Shown here piece by piece: positions 1-6,551 of a stretch of DNA of 11,147 nucleotides. The DNA is taken from assembly GCA_047623555.1 (NCBI GenBank), contig JBLHMP010000107.1, positions 1 to 11,147 of the forward strand, given 5' to 3'. Numbering within the stretch: position 1 is the first letter of the stretch; every line of letters starts with the position of its first letter. Under the pieces are notes generated by a model. The model searched no databases. It saw nothing but the letters and a program-made list of their open reading frames with translations, and was not told the DNA's origin. The position numbers and the translations under genes are program-made. The DNA comes from NORP181 sp047623555 (GTDB lineage Bacteria > Pseudomonadota > Alphaproteobacteria > Rhodobacterales > Rhodobacteraceae).

Positions 1-402
1 ATCTTTCTGAATTTTGTTGATCTCACTTACCATTGTTTCAAATTTTGCTTCGATGTCTCGCAACCCCTTTTTGACTTCGACCATCTCACGACCAATATGA
101 TCCGGCCCACCAGTAAATTGAATTGCGTCTTTTTTCTTGAAGAATTTTAGGGCATCCTTGCAATCTTTGACCTTCATTTTTGGAATTCGCAGACTGGGCC
201 CCAATCCAATCACCGCTAACGTGCTGGACCCGGCAATGCCATCTGGCTTCAGACTGTTCTTTTTCTGAAACTTGATGACAGCTTTTTTGGTGAGTTTCCC
301 AAAATCACCGTCTGGCTCGAGCTTGGCCGAAATACTTTTGTTCAGCAACTTTTGAAGTGCTTCAACGTCTTTACCCTTTGATTTCAATTTCAAAATTGCC
401 AT
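1..402 (-). CDS. Peptidoglycan-binding-like domain protein with helical tail, N-terminal part (runs off left edge)
   Basis: An open frame of 134 codons starts at an ATG at 402-400 and has no stop before the window edge, so the C-terminus is missing. A GGAG seven bases upstream of the ATG supports the start. Residues about 3-68 fit the PG_binding_1 pattern: GKDVEALQKLL, then PDGDFGKLTKKAVIKFQ, then LKPDGIAGSSTL. That fold is a three-helix bundle usually found on cell-wall hydrolases and other envelope proteins. Residues about 75-134 are charged, Lys/Glu-rich and look helical, possibly coiled coil. No signal peptide or membrane helix precedes the domain. If it acts on the wall, it must leave the cell by a non-Sec route or act after lysis; this is inference. 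GC is about 42% by hand count, far below the neighbours, which suggests transfer. The catalytic or effector part, if any, lies outside the window. The domain call is fairly safe; the function is unknown. Confidence 0.72.
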   Translation of the reverse strand, partial: MAILKLKSKGKDVEALQKLLNKSISAKLEPDGDFGKLTKKAVIKFQKKNSLKPDGIAGSSTLAVIGLGPSLRIPKMKVKDCKDALKFFKKKDAIQFTGGPDHIGREMVEVKKGLRDIEAKFETMVSEINKIQKD

Positions 403-596
403 TTCCGAACTCCAAACTCATCAATAAATAAATAAAATGATTCACATGGTAATCAGGATACCTCGAAACTCTGTTTCAACCAAGATAATGATTGGAACAC
501 GCTTGGCTTACAGCGGTTGACGTAATTTTCCGCTTTAACTCCGCCCAAGCCCAGCCAATGTCAGCCGCGCTCAGGTCGCCTGTTTCAGATCGCGAT
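403..596. other. Intergenic region between the left-edge gene and mfd, with AT-rich leader
   Basis: This 194-base gap holds no convincing gene. The part next to the left-edge gene (about 420-445) is very AT-rich, with TTTATTTATTTATT on the minus strand. A small inverted repeat, GAAAC-TCT-GTTTC, lies at 465-477. The rest, toward mfd, returns to higher GC. I see no strong intrinsic terminator after mfd. The best hairpin is a 5-bp stem, AGCGG/CCGCT, with a 13-base loop near 511-534, which is too weak to call. The leader presumably carries the promoter of the left-edge gene, but I could not fit a good -35/-10 pair. Confidence 0.4.
465..477. repeat. Short inverted repeat in the leader of the left-edge gene
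   Basis: GAAAC and GTTTC flank a three-base TCT centre, about 65 bases upstream of the minus-strand ATG at 402. One more base pair of symmetry is possible at each side if a mismatch is allowed. It could be a small operator half-site pair or chance; nothing else in the window repeats it. Confidence 0.2.
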
Positions 597-598
597 CT
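587..598. repeat. Perfect 12-base palindrome across the mfd stop codon
   Basis: AGATCGCGATCT is its own reverse complement and overlaps the TAG stop of mfd (597-599). It contains two GATC sites. With no loop and no T-run it is not a terminator. The 8-base core ATCGCGAT is seen once more, at 4627-4634, just upstream of the gene that precedes mfd. Confidence 0.4.
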
Positions 599-3500
599 AA
601 GCCTTTTTGGTGCGCTTTTTCTCTTCTGAAACCTTCACCGCCAGATCACGCGCAATGGCAAAGGCGCCTTTGATCTTGTCGCTATCCAATTGCCAATCAC
701 GGCGCACGACGATTTTGTTGTCGCGTACTTTCGCCAGCCCGTTCTGGTCATGAATAAATTCAACCAGCCCCTTGGGCGAAGCGAATTTATCGTTGTGAAA
801 CCGGATCGTCGCGCCTTTTGGTCCGCCATCCAGCTTGGCAATCCCGGCGCGTTTGCACATGGATTTGATGCGAACAATAAGCAACAAGGTGTTGACCTCT
901 TTGGGTAATTTGCCAAACCGGTCAATCATCTCAGCGGCGAATCCCTCGAGCTCGACCTTGGTCGTCAACGAACTTAGCCGTCGATACAGCCCCAACCGTA
1001 CATCCAGATCAGGAATATAGGCCTCGGGGATCAGCACCGGAACGCCCAGATTGATCTGTGGCGCCCATTGCTCGTCCGTGTCGCTCAGGCCTTCCATTTC
1101 ACCGGCTTTGATCTTGGCAATCGCCTCCTCCAGCATCGACTGGTACAGTTCATAGCCAACATCACGCATCTGCCCCGACTGTTCCTCGCCCAGCAGATTA
1201 CCGGCACCGCGTATGTCCAAATCCTGGCTGGCCAGCGTAAATCCGGCCCCCAACGTGTCCAGACTGCCCAGCACCCGCAAACGTTTTTCGGCCGTCGCGG
1301 TCAGTTTCTTGCGCGGTTTGGTGGTCAAATAGGCGTAAGCGCGGGTTTTTGAGCGCCCGACCCGACCACGGATTTGATAGAGTTGCGCCAGTCCAAACAT
1401 GTCGGCGCGATGGATGATCATTGTGTTGGCGGTGGGAATATCCAGCCCGGATTCCACAATCGTGGTGGCCAGCAAAACATCATATTTGCCATCGTAAAAC
1501 GCATTCATCCGGTCATCAAGCTCGCCTGCGGGCATCTGCCCATTGGCGATAACAACGCTGACTTCTGGCACCTGATCGCGCAGAAATGCCTCGATCTCGG
1601 GCAGATCGGCAATGCGCGGCACCACGAAAAAGCTTTGGCCGCCACGATAATGTTCGCGCAACAACGCCTCGCGCAGCATGATCGCGTCAAATTCCGCCAC
1701 ATAGGTGCGGATCGCCAAACGGTCGACGGGAGGCGTGCCGATGATCGACAGATCACGCACCCCAGACAGCGACAATTGCAGCGTGCGCGGGATCGGCGTG
1801 GCCGTCAACGTCAGAACATGGATGTCAGTGCGCATTGATTTAAGGCGCTCTTTGTGACCCACGCCGAAATGTTGTTCTTCGTCGATGACCAACAGGCCAA
1901 GGTCCTTAAACCGGATGCTTTTGGCCAGCAATGCATGGGTGCCGATGACAATATCAACGGTTCCACGCGAGATACCATCGCGGGTGGTTTGCGCATCCTT
2001 TGCGCTAACAAAGCGCGATAATTGCCTGACTTCTATCGGAAATCCGCGAAAGCGTTCGGCAAAGCTGGCATAGTGTTGCCGCGCCAGCAGCGTCGTTGGC
2101 GCGACAATCGCCACCTGCACGCCCGACATCGCCGCAACAAAGGCGGCGCGCATCGCCACCTCGGTTTTACCAAATCCAACGTCGCCACAAATCAAACGAT
2201 CCATCGGTCGCCCGCTGGTCAGGTCATCCAACACATCGCCAATGGCGCGCAGCTGATCGTCGGTTTCCTGATAGGGAAAACGGGCCGAAAACGCGTCCCA
2301 GCTTCCCGGAGGCGGGTCCAGAACCGGAGCTCTGCGCAGCGCACGTTCGGCCGCAACGCGGATCAGCCGCTCTGCCATCTCGCGAATGCGTTCTTTTAGT
2401 TTGGCCTTTTTCGCCTGCCATGCACCGCCGCCAAGACGATCAAGCAACCCTTCGTCATGACCATAGCGCGACAATAGTTCAATGTTCTCAACTGGCAGGT
2501 AAAGCTTTGATCTATCTGCATATTCCAGCAACAGGCATTCATGCGCAGCCCCTGCCGCGGAGATCACTTCCATGCCCTGATAACGGCCAATACCGTGATC
2601 CACATGCACCACCAGATCACCTGGCGACAGCGATTGGGATTCGGTCAGAAAATTCTCGGCCTTGCGACGTTTGCGCGGCGCACGGATCAACCGGTCGCCC
2701 AAAATATCCTGTTCTGCAACCACCGTCATATCCGGCGTCACGAAGCCATGTTCCAGTGCCCAGACCGCCACATAAAGACCGGTTTTACCGATCCGCGCGA
2801 CATTGGAGATCTCAATGGTTTCGCTCAGGCCTTCGTCCTCGATCAAACCGGCCAGACGTTCCCGCGCGCCTTCGGAATAAGAGGCCACAACCACCGGCCC
2901 GCTTTGCATTTTCACTTTAAGGTGATCGACCAAGGCCCCGAAAAGGCTAATGTCTTCCTGCTGACGCTCTGGTGAAAAATTGCGCCCAATGCGGCCACCC
3001 GCATCAATCACACCCGGCCCGGTGGGCAGCGGCAAAGCATTAAATTGCAAGGTCCGCCGGCCTTGGACAGCCGTCTGCCATTCCGCATCATCCAGATACA
3101 ACAACCCCGGCGGGATCGGTTTATAAACGCTGTCCATCCGCGTTTTGGCCTTGGCCGCGATCTGGCGGGTCTCGTACTGGTCGGCAATGCCGTCCCACCG
3201 CGCCAAACGCGCCGGGGTGGATTGTTCGTCTAATGTGATCGTCGCCTCGGGCAGGTAATCAAACAGGGTTTCCAGATGGTCATGAAAGAACGGCAACCAA
3301 TGCTCAATGCCCTGATGTTTGCGCCCGGCGCTGACCGCCTCATAGAGCGGATCATCGGTGCCAGCGGCGCCAAATTCGATGCGATAATTTTGCCGGAACC
3401 GGGTGATCGCCGCCTCGTCCAGAATGATCTCACTGACCGGGGCCAGCTCAATAATGCTTAGTTTTTCGGTGGTCCGCTGCGTTGCCGGATCAAAACGGCG

Positions 3501-4055
3501 TGCCCCGTCCAGCACATCGCCAAACAGATCAAGCCGCACAGGCCCGCTCTCGCCGGGCGGATAAATGTCGATGATACCGCCGCGAATGGCATAGTCGCCG
3601 GGTTCCATCACTGTCGGGCTTTGGGTAAAGCCCATGCGCACCAGAAACTGGCGCAGCGCGGCTTCGTCAATCCGGCCCCCAACAGTGGCCTTAAACGCCG
3701 CCTCGCGCAAAATCGAACGTGCCGGAACCCGTTGGCAGGCCGCGTTCAGCGTGGTCAGCAGCACATACCGCGACGGCATGTCATGCACCAGCGCCGCCAG
3801 GGTCGCCATCCGCGCCGCCGAGATGTCAGCGTTGGGCGACACACGATCATAAGGCAGACAATCCCAACCGGGAAACACCAGCACAGGCATGTCAGGCGCA
3901 AAAAACGCCAATGCTGCGCGTGTTGCGGCCAGACGTTTATCGTCGCGCGCAATATGACAGATAGGAGCGCCGGATTTGGCGATCTCGTTCAGGATCAGGT
4001 GTGCGTCGAACCCTTCGGGCGCACCACCAACAGTGATATGATTTGAATTTGCCAT
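597..4055 (-). CDS. mfd: Transcription-repair coupling factor Mfd
   Basis: Mfd is a cytoplasmic ATP-driven DNA translocase. It pushes RNA polymerase off lesions and recruits UvrA for nucleotide excision repair. The chosen ATG (4055-4053) gives 1152 residues, normal for the family. The frame stays open 23 codons further, but those codons overlap the upstream gene and do not resemble Mfd. Numbered from this start: an N-terminal UvrB-like module in which R158, R174 and F178 match by spacing the E. coli UvrA-contact residues R165, R181 and F185; an RNA-polymerase-interacting (CarD-like) domain at about 478-533 (VVHVDHGIGRYQGM); Walker A GDVGFGKT at 624-631; DEEQ at 725-728; TATPIPRTL at 751-759; QIRGRVGR at 894-901; and a C-terminal TRCF domain at about 1000-1107. 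All modules are intact, without frameshift. It follows the four-helix membrane protein gene by 11 bases, so the two are probably co-transcribed. The Shine-Dalgarno is weak, which suggests translational coupling. Confidence 0.97.
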   Translation of the reverse strand: MANSNHITVGGAPEGFDAHLILNEIAKSGAPICHIARDDKRLAATRAALAFFAPDMPVLVFPGWDCLPYDRVSPNADISAARMATLAALVHDMPSRYVLLTTLNAACQRVPARSILREAAFKATVGGRIDEAALRQFLVRMGFTQSPTVMEPGDYAIRGGIIDIYPPGESGPVRLDLFGDVLDGARRFDPATQRTTEKLSIIELAPVSEIILDEAAITRFRQNYRIEFGAAGTDDPLYEAVSAGRKHQGIEHWLPFFHDHLETLFDYLPEATITLDEQSTPARLARWDGIADQYETRQIAAKAKTRMDSVYKPIPPGLLYLDDAEWQTAVQGRRTLQFNALPLPTGPGVIDAGGRIGRNFSPERQQEDISLFGALVDHLKVKMQSGPVVVASYSEGARERLAGLIEDEGLSETIEISNVARIGKTGLYVAVWALEHGFVTPDMTVVAEQDILGDRLIRAPRKRRKAENFLTESQSLSPGDLVVHVDHGIGRYQGMEVISAAGAAHECLLLEYADRSKLYLPVENIELLSRYGHDEGLLDRLGGGAWQAKKAKLKERIREMAERLIRVAAERALRRAPVLDPPPGSWDAFSARFPYQETDDQLRAIGDVLDDLTSGRPMDRLICGDVGFGKTEVAMRAAFVAAMSGVQVAIVAPTTLLARQHYASFAERFRGFPIEVRQLSRFVSAKDAQTTRDGISRGTVDIVIGTHALLAKSIRFKDLGLLVIDEEQHFGVGHKERLKSMRTDIHVLTLTATPIPRTLQLSLSGVRDLSIIGTPPVDRLAIRTYVAEFDAIMLREALLREHYRGGQSFFVVPRIADLPEIEAFLRDQVPEVSVVIANGQMPAGELDDRMNAFYDGKYDVLLATTIVESGLDIPTANTMIIHRADMFGLAQLYQIRGRVGRSKTRAYAYLTTKPRKKLTATAEKRLRVLGSLDTLGAGFTLASQDLDIRGAGNLLGEEQSGQMRDVGYELYQSMLEEAIAKIKAGEMEGLSDTDEQWAPQINLGVPVLIPEAYIPDLDVRLGLYRRLSSLTTKVELEGFAAEMIDRFGKLPKEVNTLLLIVRIKSMCKRAGIAKLDGGPKGATIRFHNDKFASPKGLVEFIHDQNGLAKVRDNKIVVRRDWQLDSDKIKGAFAIARDLAVKVSEEKKRTKKA

Positions 4056-4066
4056 GAGCTTGCAGA

Positions 4067-4594
4067 TTAGCCGCCAAGCACGCCAATGGACAGGTTTTGA
4101 TACATGCCCCAAAGGGCGGTACAAAATATCGACAGCGTGCCAATCATCTGCGTGTACAGGCGTTGACGGGTCAGGCGTCTGTGAATCAAATCTGCCTCAA
4201 ACCCTTCGCTTTCGATCTGCCGGGCGGTGGACAGGCTTAGCAATCCAACCAGTGATATCGGAAATCCAAGGAAAAACACGGCTTGTGCAAATTCGACCTT
4301 ATAGGAAAACCCCATCACCGCCAGCGAGGTCAATATGAAACAGCTGAACCCGAGGTTCCAAAGCCCCGACGCCCGCCCAATATAAAGCAAGCGGTTAACA
4401 TTAACCCGCGTCAGATCCTCAAGATCGACCGCTGTCTGCCCGCCAACACGCTTTGCCCGCATGACGGTGTCAAACGGCACGCCGAGAATCCAATGACTGG
4501 CTGATGACCAAACCACAGCCAGAGCAATCCAGTACCACAGGTTGGAAAAGGACCGCATGTCGATAAGCTCAAAAATCGAATTGTACCAGTTCAA
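4067..4594 (-). CDS. Small four-helix inner-membrane protein encoded directly upstream of mfd
   Basis: I favour a TTG start at 4594-4592, giving 175 residues, because AAAAGG lies eight bases upstream. An in-frame ATG at 4678 would add 28 basic, low-complexity residues lying in the hemB divergent promoter region, and it lacks a good ribosome site. Four hydrophobic segments are visible, at about residues 18-37, 76-95, 102-121 and 151-169, e.g. LWYWIALAVVWSSASHWIL and FSCFILTSLAVMGF. Between the first two is a charged loop (residues about 44-70, including DLEDLTRVNVNRLLYIG). There is no known catalytic motif. I recall Rhodobacterales homologues being labelled 'component of SufBCD complex', but nothing in the sequence shows an Fe-S role. 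The gene ends 11 bases before mfd on the same strand. Real gene: very likely. Function: unknown. Confidence 0.82.
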   Translation of the reverse strand: MNWYNSIFELIDMRSFSNLWYWIALAVVWSSASHWILGVPFDTVMRAKRVGGQTAVDLEDLTRVNVNRLLYIGRASGLWNLGFSCFILTSLAVMGFSYKVEFAQAVFFLGFPISLVGLLSLSTARQIESEGFEADLIHRRLTRQRLYTQMIGTLSIFCTALWGMYQNLSIGVLGG

Positions 4595-4602
4595 GCGTAC
4601 TG

Positions 4603-4608
4603 CCTTTT
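4603..4608 (-). promoter_or_regulatory. Ribosome binding site supporting the TTG start at 4594
   Basis: On the minus strand AAAAGG is followed by eight bases and then TTG. This is the only well-placed Shine-Dalgarno-like match near the N-terminus of the membrane protein gene. It sets the preferred start over the upstream ATG at 4678. Confidence 0.5.
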
Positions 4609-4625
4609 CGCGTTGAGGTGCGCGC

Positions 4626-4635
4626 AATCGCGATT
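4626..4635. repeat. Perfect 10-base palindrome in the hemB divergent region
   Basis: AATCGCGATT is self-complementary and shares the 8-base core ATCGCGAT with the palindrome at the mfd stop. It sits about 32 bases upstream of the TTG start at 4594 and about 77 bases upstream of hemB, where a regulator could act on either. No further evidence of binding. Confidence 0.3.
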
Positions 4636-4711
4636 TGTGGCGATTGGCACTCTTGTGGGTGACGATGTTCCATGCCACCCAATGAACAAATGATCAAGGA
4701 GATCGCGCCAG

Positions 4712-5710
4712 ATGAAACCAGTTGTTGCCCCATTCCCCGCCGCGCGTTTCCGCCGCGCCCGTAAATCACCAACTCTGCGGGCATTGGTGCGGGAAAATAC
4801 GCTGTCGGTGTCTGATCTGATCTGGCCGGTGTTTGTACGCGATGGGCATGATGTCCAGGAACCAATTGACTCAATGCCAGGCGTGACCAGACGCAGCGTT
4901 GACCGCATTGCCCTCGCTGCGCGCGAGGCTGCCGATCTGGGCATCCCGGCAATCTGCCTGTTCCCCTATATAGACGCATCGCTAAAGACGGAAGATTGCG
5001 CCGGCGCCTGGGAACCTGACAATCTGGTCAACCGGGCGATCCGCGCCATCAAAGACGCGGTGCCCGAGATTGCGGTGATGACCGATGTGGCGCTGGACCC
5101 ATATAACATCAACGGTCATGACGGTTTTGTGGTGGATGGTGAAATCATCAATGATTCCACTGTCAACGCCTTGGTCAGGATGACCCTGGCCCAGGCCGAC
5201 GCAGGGGCGGACATTATCGGCCCGTCCGATATGATGGACGGACGGATCGGCGCGATGCGGTCGGCACTTGAATCCGCGGGCCATCAGAATGTGCTGATCC
5301 TGTCCTACGCCGCCAAATTCGCAAGCGCCTTTTATGGGCCGTTTCGCGATGCGGTGGGCGCGTCCGGGGCGCTGACCGGCGACAAAAACACCTATCAAAT
5401 GGACCCGGCCAATGCCAACGAAGCCCTGCGCCTGATTGCGCGTGACCTGAACGAAGGCGCCGATATGGTGATGATCAAACCCGGCATGCCCTATCTGGAT
5501 GTCTGTCGTCAGGTCAAAGACACATTTGGCGCGCCGACCTATGCCTATCAGGTGTCTGGTGAGTACGCGATGATCAAGGCGGCGGCGCAGAACGGCTGGA
5601 TTGACGGTGATCAAGTCATGTTGGAAAGCCTGATGGCGTTCCGCCGGGCGGGCTGTGACGGCGTTCTGACCTACTTTGCACTGGATGTGGCGCGCGCCAT
5701 CAACGGCTAA
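4712..5710 (+). CDS. hemB: Porphobilinogen synthase (delta-aminolevulinic acid dehydratase) HemB
   Basis: HemB condenses two 5-aminolevulinate molecules to porphobilinogen, the second shared step of heme, siroheme, cobalamin and bacteriochlorophyll synthesis, in the cytoplasm. At 332 residues it has normal length. The two Schiff-base lysines are K202 (LSYAAKFASAFYGPF) and K256 (MVMIKPGMPYLD). The active-site metal loop reads DVALDPYNINGHDGF (125-139). Aspartates stand where the zinc enzymes have the cysteine cluster, so this is the Asp-type enzyme known from Pseudomonas and Rhodobacter. In R. capsulatus that type has been reported not to need a metal. The Shine-Dalgarno AAGGAG lies ten bases upstream of the ATG. 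It is divergent from the membrane protein-mfd unit and is followed by an independent promoter, so it is probably monocistronic. A long antisense open frame across it is a codon-bias shadow. Confidence 0.97.
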   Translation: MKPVVAPFPAARFRRARKSPTLRALVRENTLSVSDLIWPVFVRDGHDVQEPIDSMPGVTRRSVDRIALAAREAADLGIPAICLFPYIDASLKTEDCAGAWEPDNLVNRAIRAIKDAVPEIAVMTDVALDPYNINGHDGFVVDGEIINDSTVNALVRMTLAQADAGADIIGPSDMMDGRIGAMRSALESAGHQNVLILSYAAKFASAFYGPFRDAVGASGALTGDKNTYQMDPANANEALRLIARDLNEGADMVMIKPGMPYLDVCRQVKDTFGAPTYAYQVSGEYAMIKAAAQNGWIDGDQVMLESLMAFRRAGCDGVLTYFALDVARAING

Positions 5711-5765
5711 GCCCCCAAAAACGCCAATATACAGCGATAAGCCGCCGATTCTGCCCCGCTTTATG

Positions 5766-5794
5766 GTGACAGGGTTTATTATTATGCGTATATC
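5766..5794 (+). promoter_or_regulatory. Probable sigma70-type promoter of the SYLF lipoprotein gene
   Basis: GTGACA (5766-5771) and TATATC (5789-5794) are separated by exactly 17 bases, in an AT-rich patch of the 140-base hemB-downstream gap. GTGACA differs from TTGACA only at the first position, and TATATC matches TATAAT at four of six positions. Transcription would begin near 5801, leaving a leader of about 50 bases. I see no clear terminator after hemB, so some read-through is possible. Confidence 0.45.
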
Positions 5795-5850
5795 TTGCGC
5801 CAAGACCGGTAAACCCGGCGAAATCAGGCAAGAATACAGGTAGATATACC

Positions 5851-6423
5851 ATGACTATGACCCCTAACCGATTGACCCGTCGCGGATTTACGTTTTCCGC
5901 GCTGGCAGGGCTTTCCGTGACAGCGGCATGCGGCAATGGCGTTGGCAGTAACAGCAGCGCCAAAATTGATGCGCGTGTCGATGCAACCCTAAGCCAAATG
6001 TACGATAAGTTCCCCAACACGGTGACACTGGCAGAAAAATCCACCGGCATGCTGGTGATGCCGCTGGTGACCGAGGCTGGCTTTGTCTTTGGCGCATCTT
6101 ACGGACAGGGCGCATTGCGTGTAGGCGGCGGTACCGTCGACTATTACAGCACCGCCGGTGCCAGCGCCGGGTTCCAGATCGGCGCCCAGCAATATTCGCA
6201 TGTTTTGTTCTTTATGACCGAAGACGCGCTGAACAAATTTCGCCGCTCGTCCGGTTGGACTGCGGGCGCGGACATCGGATATGTGATCAGCGACAAAGGC
6301 GATTCAGTTGCCACCGATTCAAACACTCTGCGCGCGCCTATTCTGGCGGCCGTGTTTGGTCAGGCCGGTCTGCGTGTTGGCGCCACGCTTGACGGCTCCA
6401 AATACACCCGCATTATCCCTTGA
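5851..6423 (+). CDS. SYLF-domain (Ysc84/DUF500-type) putative Tat lipoprotein
   Basis: The 190-residue product starts with a twin-arginine-like motif, TRRGFTF (residues 9-15), then a short hydrophobic stretch and a possible lipobox ending at C27 (VTAAC-G). It is probably exported folded by Tat and lipid-anchored. The lipobox is imperfect, with Thr at -3. Residues about 40-190 fit the SYLF lipid-binding domain: an N-terminal helical region ending in LAEKSTGMLVMPLVTEAGF, then glycine-rich strands (GASYGQGALRVGGGTVDYY, AGASAGFQIGAQQYSHVLFF), ending AVFGQAGLRVGATLDGSKYTRI. SYLF proteins bind phosphoinositides in eukaryotes; the bacterial role is undefined, presumably at the envelope. A second ATG at 5857 is possible. 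A weak AGGT lies upstream. The gene has its own promoter and a strong terminator, so it is a single-gene unit. Confidence 0.88.
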   Translation: MTMTPNRLTRRGFTFSALAGLSVTAACGNGVGSNSSAKIDARVDATLSQMYDKFPNTVTLAEKSTGMLVMPLVTEAGFVFGASYGQGALRVGGGTVDYYSTAGASAGFQIGAQQYSHVLFFMTEDALNKFRRSSGWTAGADIGYVISDKGDSVATDSNTLRAPILAAVFGQAGLRVGATLDGSKYTRIIP

Positions 6424-6487
6424 TCGTCCCTGCCGGGTACAAATCACGCCCAGCTTCTTCTCGTAAATAAATACCTCTGCCAGAGGC

Positions 6488-6520
6488 ATCACCTACCCCT
6501 TTTTAGGGGTAGGTGATTTT
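6488..6520 (+). terminator. Strong intrinsic terminator after the SYLF gene
   Basis: A perfect 13-bp stem, ATCACCTACCCCT with AGGGGTAGGTGAT, has a four-T loop (6501-6504) and ends in TTTT (6517-6520, the first T being the last stem base). It lies between two convergent genes. On the plus strand it ends the SYLF transcript. The minus-strand RNA would form the same hairpin, but lacks a T-run after it, so termination of the dehydrogenase transcript would be weaker. A smaller hairpin, CCTCT-GCC-AGAGG, sits just before it at 6474-6486. Confidence 0.85.
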
Positions 6521-6551
6521 GTGCATGCCGCTAGCTTACGACCCCCAGATC

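Larger units (their letters stand above)
4595..4711. promoter_or_regulatory. Divergent intergenic region between the membrane protein-mfd unit and hemB
   Basis: These 117 bases must carry the outward promoters of both units. The hemB Shine-Dalgarno AAGGAG is at 4696-4701, ten bases before its ATG. A possible hemB -35 is TTGGCA at about 4644-4649, but no good -10 follows at the right spacing, so I do not assign exact promoters. The palindrome AATCGCGATT (4626-4635) lies here. Confidence 0.4.

Noticed and set aside
420..445. AT-rich TTTA-repeat tract as a possible replication origin
   Set aside because: It is too short, with no DnaA-box cluster or partition genes nearby. It is better explained as the leader of a low-GC gene.
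511..534. Possible mfd terminator hairpin AGCGG/CCGCT
   Set aside because: A 5-bp stem with a 13-base loop and no T-run on the mfd strand is not a credible intrinsic terminator.
2096..2920. Long plus-strand open frame of 274 codons inside mfd, with several other frames over 100 codons nearby
   Set aside because: It lies entirely antisense to intact, motif-verified mfd. The translation is rich in Arg, Pro and Ser and matches no family I recognise, typical of GC-biased shadow frames.
4056..4124. N-terminal extension of Mfd to ATG 4124
   Set aside because: The 23 added residues overlap the coding end of the upstream gene and do not resemble the Mfd N-terminus. ATG 4055 gives the normal start MANSNHITV.
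4595..4678. N-terminal extension of the four-helix protein to ATG 4678
   Set aside because: The added 28 residues are basic and unstructured, no ribosome site precedes the ATG, and the region is needed for divergent promoters. TTG 4594 with AAAAGG upstream is better.
4982..5803. Minus-strand open frame of 273 codons across hemB
   Set aside because: It is antisense to hemB, is His/Gly/Arg-rich without recognisable domains, and has no convincing ribosome site. It is a codon-bias shadow.
5836..5853. Sequence before the SYLF ATG resembling a common expression-vector ribosome site (AGATATACC-ATG)
   Set aside because: The match is short and lacks the AAGGAG part. No other vector sequence is present, so it is coincidence and not contamination.
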